A program made the position numbers and the translations under genes. Below are positions 60,189 through 64,000 of a stretch of DNA of 64,000 nt, one piece after another. The notes beneath the pieces were generated by a model. It did not search any database and was not told where the DNA came from. It was given only the letters and a program-made list of their open reading frames with translations. The DNA comes from UBA2966 sp965242505. Lineage in GTDB: Bacteria > Pseudomonadota > Alphaproteobacteria > UBA2966. The stretch is taken from assembly GCA_965242505.1 (NCBI GenBank), contig OZ251449.1:372001-436000 (forward strand), written 5' to 3'. Positions within the stretch are counted from its first letter, which is position 1, and each line of letters opens with the position of its first letter.

Positions 60189-61622
60189 ATGGCGGACAGG
60201 ATTTATCCGGCCTCGATGGAAGAGGCGGTCCCCGACCCCGGGCGGGTCGAGGAACTGCGCAGGGAGCTCGAATCGAAGGGCGTCAAGTATCTGCTGGTCA
60301 ACTGGATCGATCTGCTCGGGCAGCCCAAGACCAAGCCGACGCCCCTGAGCGAGCTGGGGGCGTGGTGCGAGGGCCGGGGGCCGCAGTTCGCCGTCCATTC
60401 GGTCTCCATGGTTCCGGAGCGGGGTCCGGCCGACCCCGACCAGATCCCCATTCCCGATCTCGACAGCGTCGTCGTCTGCCCTTGGGACAGGTCCTGCGCC
60501 TGGATGTTCGCCGACCTCTACCTCGAGGGCGAGCCCTACGACGTCTGCCCGCGCCTCGCCCTGAAGCGCCAGGTCCAGGCGGCGGCCGACGCCGGCTATC
60601 GGTTCGTGGCCGGAGTCGAGCCGGAATTCATCGTCATGAGATACGACGAGTTCGGGCAGCCGGTGAAGGCGTTCGACAACGATCCCCATCCCTCGACGGG
60701 CGGCGTCCGCCCCGCGCGCCAGGCCTGGGGCTACGACGCCGAGGCGTCGATCGATTCGCTGCCGTACATGCGCGAGCTCATCGACATCCTCGTCGAGCTC
60801 GACTGGGATCTGCACGACACGGTCGCCGAGGGCGCCTATTCCCAGTTCGAGCTGGACTTCGGCTACGCCGACCTCGTCGCGACCGCCGACCGCCTGACGC
60901 TGTTGCGCGTCATCCTGAAGGAAGTCGCCAAGAGGCATGGCATGTTCGTCACCTTCATGGCCAAGCCGACCCAGGGCGATTGGCGCAACGCCGCGCACGT
61001 CAATTTCAGCGCCCAGAACGCCGACGCGCCGGGCGTCAACCTGTTCGGCGAGCGGGACGGACCGTGGAAGGACGTCGTCTGGAACGCCGTCGCCGGCATC
61101 ATGGGGCACGGCGAGTCGCTGACGGCGATGACCTGCCCGACGGTCACGTCCTACAAGGGGTTCGTCGGAACCGCCCGGGGCTTCGAGGGCGGCGTGCTGA
61201 CCTGGGCGCCGACGCATGTGTCCTACGGCGTGAACAACCGTTCGGCCATGCTGAGGATGCCGCAGAACCGCCGGGCGATCGAGAACCGGGCCTGCGACAT
61301 GGCCATGAACTTCTACTTCGGCCTGGCGATGACCGCCGCGTGCGCGCTGGAGGGCATGGAGTCCGGAGCGCGGCCGCCCGGACCGCCCACCAACGAGACG
61401 CTGTACGACGTGCCGGAGGAGAGGTGGGAGGAGTACGGCATCCGGCCGCTGCCCGCGACGTTGAAGCACGCGGTCGAGGCGTTCGACCGGGACCCGCTGG
61501 CGAAGAAGATCCTGGGGCCGACCATGCACGGCTGCTACAGCCGCTACAAGCATGACGAGTGGGACCGCTTCCACCAGCACATCACCGAGTGGGAGGTCCG
61601 GGAATACCTGCGGTTTTTCTAG
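60189..61622 (+). CDS. Glutamine synthetase family enzyme (GlnA-like, GlnT/GMAS group possible)
   Basis: A 477-residue protein with the glutamine synthetase fold. The N-terminal beta-grasp part contains L-L-V-N-W-I-D-L-L-G-Q-P-K. The catalytic part shows the metal site G-V-E-P-E-F (about residue 140), the N-F-S-A-Q-N-A region in place of the canonical G-x-x-H-x-H stretch, and N-N-R-S-A-M-L-R. It lacks the adenylylation-site pattern of the housekeeping enzyme and is probably a specialised ligase, such as gamma-glutamylmethylamide synthetase-like or another amine/glutamate ligase. The next gene, 25 bp downstream, is a MetX-like hydrolase, suggesting a two-gene pathway. The substrate is undetermined. 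Confidence 0.85.
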   Translation: MADRIYPASMEEAVPDPGRVEELRRELESKGVKYLLVNWIDLLGQPKTKPTPLSELGAWCEGRGPQFAVHSVSMVPERGPADPDQIPIPDLDSVVVCPWDRSCAWMFADLYLEGEPYDVCPRLALKRQVQAAADAGYRFVAGVEPEFIVMRYDEFGQPVKAFDNDPHPSTGGVRPARQAWGYDAEASIDSLPYMRELIDILVELDWDLHDTVAEGAYSQFELDFGYADLVATADRLTLLRVILKEVAKRHGMFVTFMAKPTQGDWRNAAHVNFSAQNADAPGVNLFGERDGPWKDVVWNAVAGIMGHGESLTAMTCPTVTSYKGFVGTARGFEGGVLTWAPTHVSYGVNNRSAMLRMPQNRRAIENRACDMAMNFYFGLAMTAACALEGMESGARPPGPPTNETLYDVPEERWEEYGIRPLPATLKHAVEAFDRDPLAKKILGPTMHGCYSRYKHDEWDRFHQHITEWEVREYLRFF

Positions 61623-61647
61623 CGCCGGCGCGGCGGGAGGCTTTCCG

Positions 61648-62664
61648 ATGAGCGATCACGAGGTCTTCGAGGCGGGCGACGTCGTCCTGCAAAACGGCAT
61701 CACGTTGCGGAACGCCCGGCTCGCGTACAAGACCTACGGCGTCCTGAACGCCGAGGGGACCAACGCGATCGTCTATCCGACGCGGTACGGCGGCACGCAC
61801 GTCGACAACGAGTTCCTGATCGGCGAGGGGATGGCGCTCGATCCGTCGAAGTACTTCATCGTCGCGCCCAACAAGTTCGGCAACGGGGCGTCCTCGTCGC
61901 CCTCGAACACGCCGGCGCCGTTCAACGGCCCCAGGTTTCCGCGCGTGACCGTCTACGACAACGTGATCCAGCAGCATCGGCTGGCGACGGAAGTCCTCGG
62001 CGTGAAGAAGGTCGCGCTCGCCGTCGGCTGGTCGATGGGCGCCCTGCAAGCCTATCAGTGGGCCTGCCTCTTCCCCGACGTGGTGGAACGGCTGGCGCCG
62101 CTCGCGGGCGCCGCCCGCTGCGCCAGGCACAACTTCGTCTTCCTCGAAGGGGTGAAGGCGGCGCTGACGGCGGACGCGGAGTTCAGGAACGGCTGGTACG
62201 AGAAGCCGCCGCTGACCGGCTTGCGCGCCATGGGCCGCGTCTGGGCGGGCTGGGCCCTCTGCCAGACGTGGTACCGCGAGGAGATGTACAGGTCGCTCGG
62301 CTACTCCTCTCTCGACGACTTCCTCATCGCCTATTGGGAGGGCCTGTTCCTGCGACGGGAGCCGAACGACCTCCTGGCCATGATCGACACCTGGCAGCAG
62401 GCGGACATCTCCGCCAACGACGCCTTCGGCGGCGACTTCGAGAAGGCGCTCGGCGCCATCGCCGCCAGGACCTGCGTGATGCCGGGCCGGACCGACATGT
62501 ACTTCCCGCCGGAGGACGGCGAGTACGAGGCCGCGCACATCCCGAACGCCGAGTTCCGTCCCATCCCGTCGCTGTGGGGGCACTATGCGGGCGGCGGCAA
62601 GGACCCCACCGGCGCCGACACCAGGTTCATCGACGAGTCGCTGAAGGAACTGCTGGCCTCGTAA
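61648..62664 (+). CDS. Alpha/beta hydrolase of the MetX (homoserine O-acetyltransferase) family
   Basis: A 338-residue alpha/beta hydrolase starting at ATG 61648 with CGGGAGG before it. The nucleophile elbow is G-W-S129-M-G; probable triad partners are D283 (G-R-T-D-M-Y) and H312 (L-W-G-H-Y). MetX relatives transfer acetyl groups to homoserine. True MetX enzymes are longer and usually paired with metW, which is absent here. A role as a hydrolase or acyltransferase acting with the glutamine-synthetase-like enzyme is more likely, but the substrate is unknown. Confidence 0.8.
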   Translation: MSDHEVFEAGDVVLQNGITLRNARLAYKTYGVLNAEGTNAIVYPTRYGGTHVDNEFLIGEGMALDPSKYFIVAPNKFGNGASSSPSNTPAPFNGPRFPRVTVYDNVIQQHRLATEVLGVKKVALAVGWSMGALQAYQWACLFPDVVERLAPLAGAARCARHNFVFLEGVKAALTADAEFRNGWYEKPPLTGLRAMGRVWAGWALCQTWYREEMYRSLGYSSLDDFLIAYWEGLFLRREPNDLLAMIDTWQQADISANDAFGGDFEKALGAIAARTCVMPGRTDMYFPPEDGEYEAAHIPNAEFRPIPSLWGHYAGGGKDPTGADTRFIDESLKELLAS

Positions 62665-62684
62665 CGCCCGCCTGCCGCCTGCTC

Positions 62685-62765
62685 CCCCTTCTTCTCCCTC
62701 CCCCTGGCAGGGGGAGGGTGGGGGTGGGGGTCGCGCCAAGGGGGGAGGGGCGCGAACGGACCCTA
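62685..62765. repeat. Palindromic repeat cluster H
   Basis: A CTCCCCCTGGCAGGGGGAG palindrome is followed by the tail GGGGTCGCGCC...GCGCGAACGGACCCTATGG. This begins the block that is duplicated further right (from about 63320). Confidence 0.75.
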
Positions 62766-62811
62766 TGGCGCTCCCGTCACTGGACGGATCTTGCGGACAA
62801 GCAGGCGCTCT

Positions 62812-63135
62812 TCATCCATCCCTGTCCGCCGGTCCCATCAGGTGGCGGACCAGGATGCTCAGCTGGCCCGAGATGTGGTCCACCTTCGTTTCCAGGCGGT
62901 CGATCTTGTCCGTATTCCTGACGACGTCCTCTTTCAGGGAATCGATTTTGGAATCGATTTTCTTGTCCAGTCTCGCTTCCGTCTGGCGTATCTGCGCGCT
63001 CAGGTCGTCCCTCACGCCGTCCAGCGCCGTGTAGAACAAGTTCGCCAATGCGATTATCAGAGTCGCCAATCCGACTATCAGACCTGGCGTGATCCAGAAG
63101 CTGGCCTGTTTCCAGTTTTCTTTCGTTTCCGCCAT
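62812..63135 (-). CDS. Small membrane coiled-coil protein, copy 1
   Basis: A 107-residue protein starting M-A-E-T-K-E-N-W-K-Q (63135) with a G-rich binding region upstream; longer starts exist but lack support. A hydrophobic segment (about 14-36) precedes a coiled coil (about 38-95: T-E-A-R-L-D-K-K-I-D-S repeats). It is nearly identical to the gene at 63438-63740 except for in-frame deletions. The function is unknown. The general design resembles small phage- or plasmid-type membrane coiled coils and the other small coiled-coil proteins of this window. Confidence 0.65.
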   Translation of the reverse strand: MAETKENWKQASFWITPGLIVGLATLIIALANLFYTALDGVRDDLSAQIRQTEARLDKKIDSKIDSLKEDVVRNTDKIDRLETKVDHISGQLSILVRHLMGPADRDG

Positions 63136-63437
63136 GTCCCTTTCCCCCCGCTCCCGTCGCTTCTTTTCCCGCTTGTCCGGATCCGCGTTCCTGACCCGCA
63201 TTTCTCATACCGGCAGGGATCGAGGATTGCGCGGCGTTGCGGGACCGCGACCCGCCCCCCTCCCGACCTCCCCCCTGGCAGGGGGGAGGAGCATGAATGG
63301 AAACCTCCGTCCCCTTCGTTCTCCCTCCCCCTGGCAGGGGGAGGGTCGGGGTGGGGGTCGCGCCAGGGGGGAGGAGCGTGAACGGACCCTGTGGCGCTCC
63401 CGTCACTGGACGGATCTTGCGGACAAGCAGGCGCTCT

Positions 63438-63740
63438 TCATCCATCCCTGTCCGCCGGTCCCATCAGGTGGCCCAGGATGCGGTCCACCTGCGTTCTCAG
63501 GCGCTTGATCTCGTCCGTATTCCTGTCGACGTCCTCTTTCAGGGAATCGATTTTCTTGTCCAGTCTCGCTTCCGTCTGGCGTATCTGCGCGCTCAGGTCG
63601 TCCCTCACGCCGTCCAGCGCCGTGTGCAGGTCGTCCCTCACGTCATCCAGCGCCGTGTAAGCGAGGGTCGCCAATGCGATCATCAGACCTGGCGTGATCC
63701 AGAAGCTGGCCTGTTTCCAGTTTTCTTTCGTTTCCGCCAT
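63438..63740 (-). CDS. Small membrane coiled-coil protein, copy 2
   Basis: A 100-residue paralogue of the preceding gene with the same N-terminus (M-A-E-T-K-E-N-W-K-Q-A-S-F-W), a shorter membrane segment and a coiled coil containing V-R-D-D-L twice. Both copies end M-G-P-A-D-R-D-G. Divergence lies mainly in the coiled-coil middle (deleted heptads), so the duplication is recent but the copies are not identical. The function is unknown. Confidence 0.65.
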   Translation of the reverse strand: MAETKENWKQASFWITPGLMIALATLAYTALDDVRDDLHTALDGVRDDLSAQIRQTEARLDKKIDSLKEDVDRNTDEIKRLRTQVDRILGHLMGPADRDG

Positions 63741-63911
63741 GTCCCTTTCCCCCCGCTCCCGTCGCTTCTTTTCCCGCTTGTCCGTATCCGCGTTCGAAAC
63801 GGGCGCGGCATGGCCGGGCATGAAATGGGCGAAATTTCGTTTGCCGCGCATGACGCCGGCATTCTACCACGCATCCCGCGAACGCGGATAGTCCCCGAGC
63901 GGCCGCGCCCC

Positions 63912-64000
63912 TCAGTCGCGGAAGCCCGGATCGATGCGGTCGAGCAGGCGGAGGAGGGCGGGCCATTCCCGTTCCTCGGGCGGCACGACCTGCGTCTCGT
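63912..64000 (-). CDS. C-terminal end of an unidentified gene running out of the window
   Basis: Reading from the right edge, a frame of 28 codons ends at TGA (63914-63912). The peptide contains P-P-E-E-R-E-W-P-A-L-L-R-L-L-D-R-I-D-P-G-F-R-D, which looks like a natural helical C-terminus. It is too short to identify. Confidence 0.35.
   Translation of the reverse strand, partial: ETQVVPPEEREWPALLRLLDRIDPGFRD

Larger units (their letters stand above)
62693..63795. repeat. Direct duplication of a coiled-coil gene with its palindromic repeat
   Basis: A block of about 480-500 bp (about 62693-63190) is repeated at about 63320-63795. The sequence GGCGCTCCCGTCACTGGACG appears just after 62765 and again just after 63391 (offset 626). 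The two start codons are 605 bp apart, because the second gene copy is 21 bp shorter. A further palindrome cluster lies between the copies (about 63250-63380). Confidence 0.8.

Overview
The window is high-GC DNA (mostly well above 60% G+C) with core genes typical of an alphaproteobacterium. The main evidence is a lexA preceded by a GTTC-N7-GTTC box, the SOS operator type of Alphaproteobacteria. Alphaproteobacterial gene runs support it: rne / amiC-mrcA-prfB, and ppiD-trpE-trpGDC-moaC-moeA-lexA-comEC. The genus cannot be named from the sequence.

Layout. 1-11.8 kb is the 3' part of a giant Calx-beta/Ig-like autotransporter (AT1). 11.9-23.2 kb is a housekeeping block: a DsbA-like thioredoxin, an M48 peptidase with C-terminal helical repeats, an aminotransferase, RNase E, AmiC amidase, PBP1A and a family 2 glycosyltransferase. 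23.2-33.9 kb is an accessory island between mrcA and prfB. It holds GC-rich palindromic repeats, two small membrane coiled-coil proteins and a 2,723-residue autotransporter (AT2). 34.0-39.3 kb carries prfB with its programmed +1 frameshift, a degenerate amidohydrolase-like protein, and the circularly permuted ATP-grasp / alpha-E / transglutaminase-like trio. 39.5-53.9 kb holds comEC, lexA, moeA, moaC and the trp genes. Two insertions interrupt the trp region: a YoeB-type toxin with a shortened antitoxin between trpG and trpE, and an AT-rich restriction-modification pair between trpE and ppiD. 54.2-59.8 kb is a second large autotransporter (AT3), a paralogue of AT2. 60.2-64 kb holds a glutamine-synthetase-like enzyme, a MetX-like alpha/beta hydrolase and a duplicated pair of small coiled-coil membrane proteins.

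The most interesting theme is a set of very large surface proteins that look built to vary. AT3 has a 12-bp G/C homopolymer lying inside the spacer of an otherwise good promoter (TTGACC - 16 bp - TACAAT), the classical layout of a phase-variable promoter. AT2 has an 11-bp tract directly upstream of its ribosome binding site. AT2 and AT3 share a nearly identical beta-barrel and a recurring roughly 150-residue predicted helical module inside otherwise beta-repeat passengers; I do not recognise this module. AT1 varies differently, through near-identical internal duplications, including a 2,748-bp unit. The palindromic repeats (CCTCCCCCCTGACAGGGGGGAGG-like and CCCTCCCCCTGCAAGGGGGAGGG-like) lie in most of the intergenic gaps around these accessory genes.

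Many long open frames lie antisense to the GC-rich genes, especially opposite the autotransporters. I treat them as shadows and leave them out. No rRNA, tRNA, CRISPR array or transposase was recognised.
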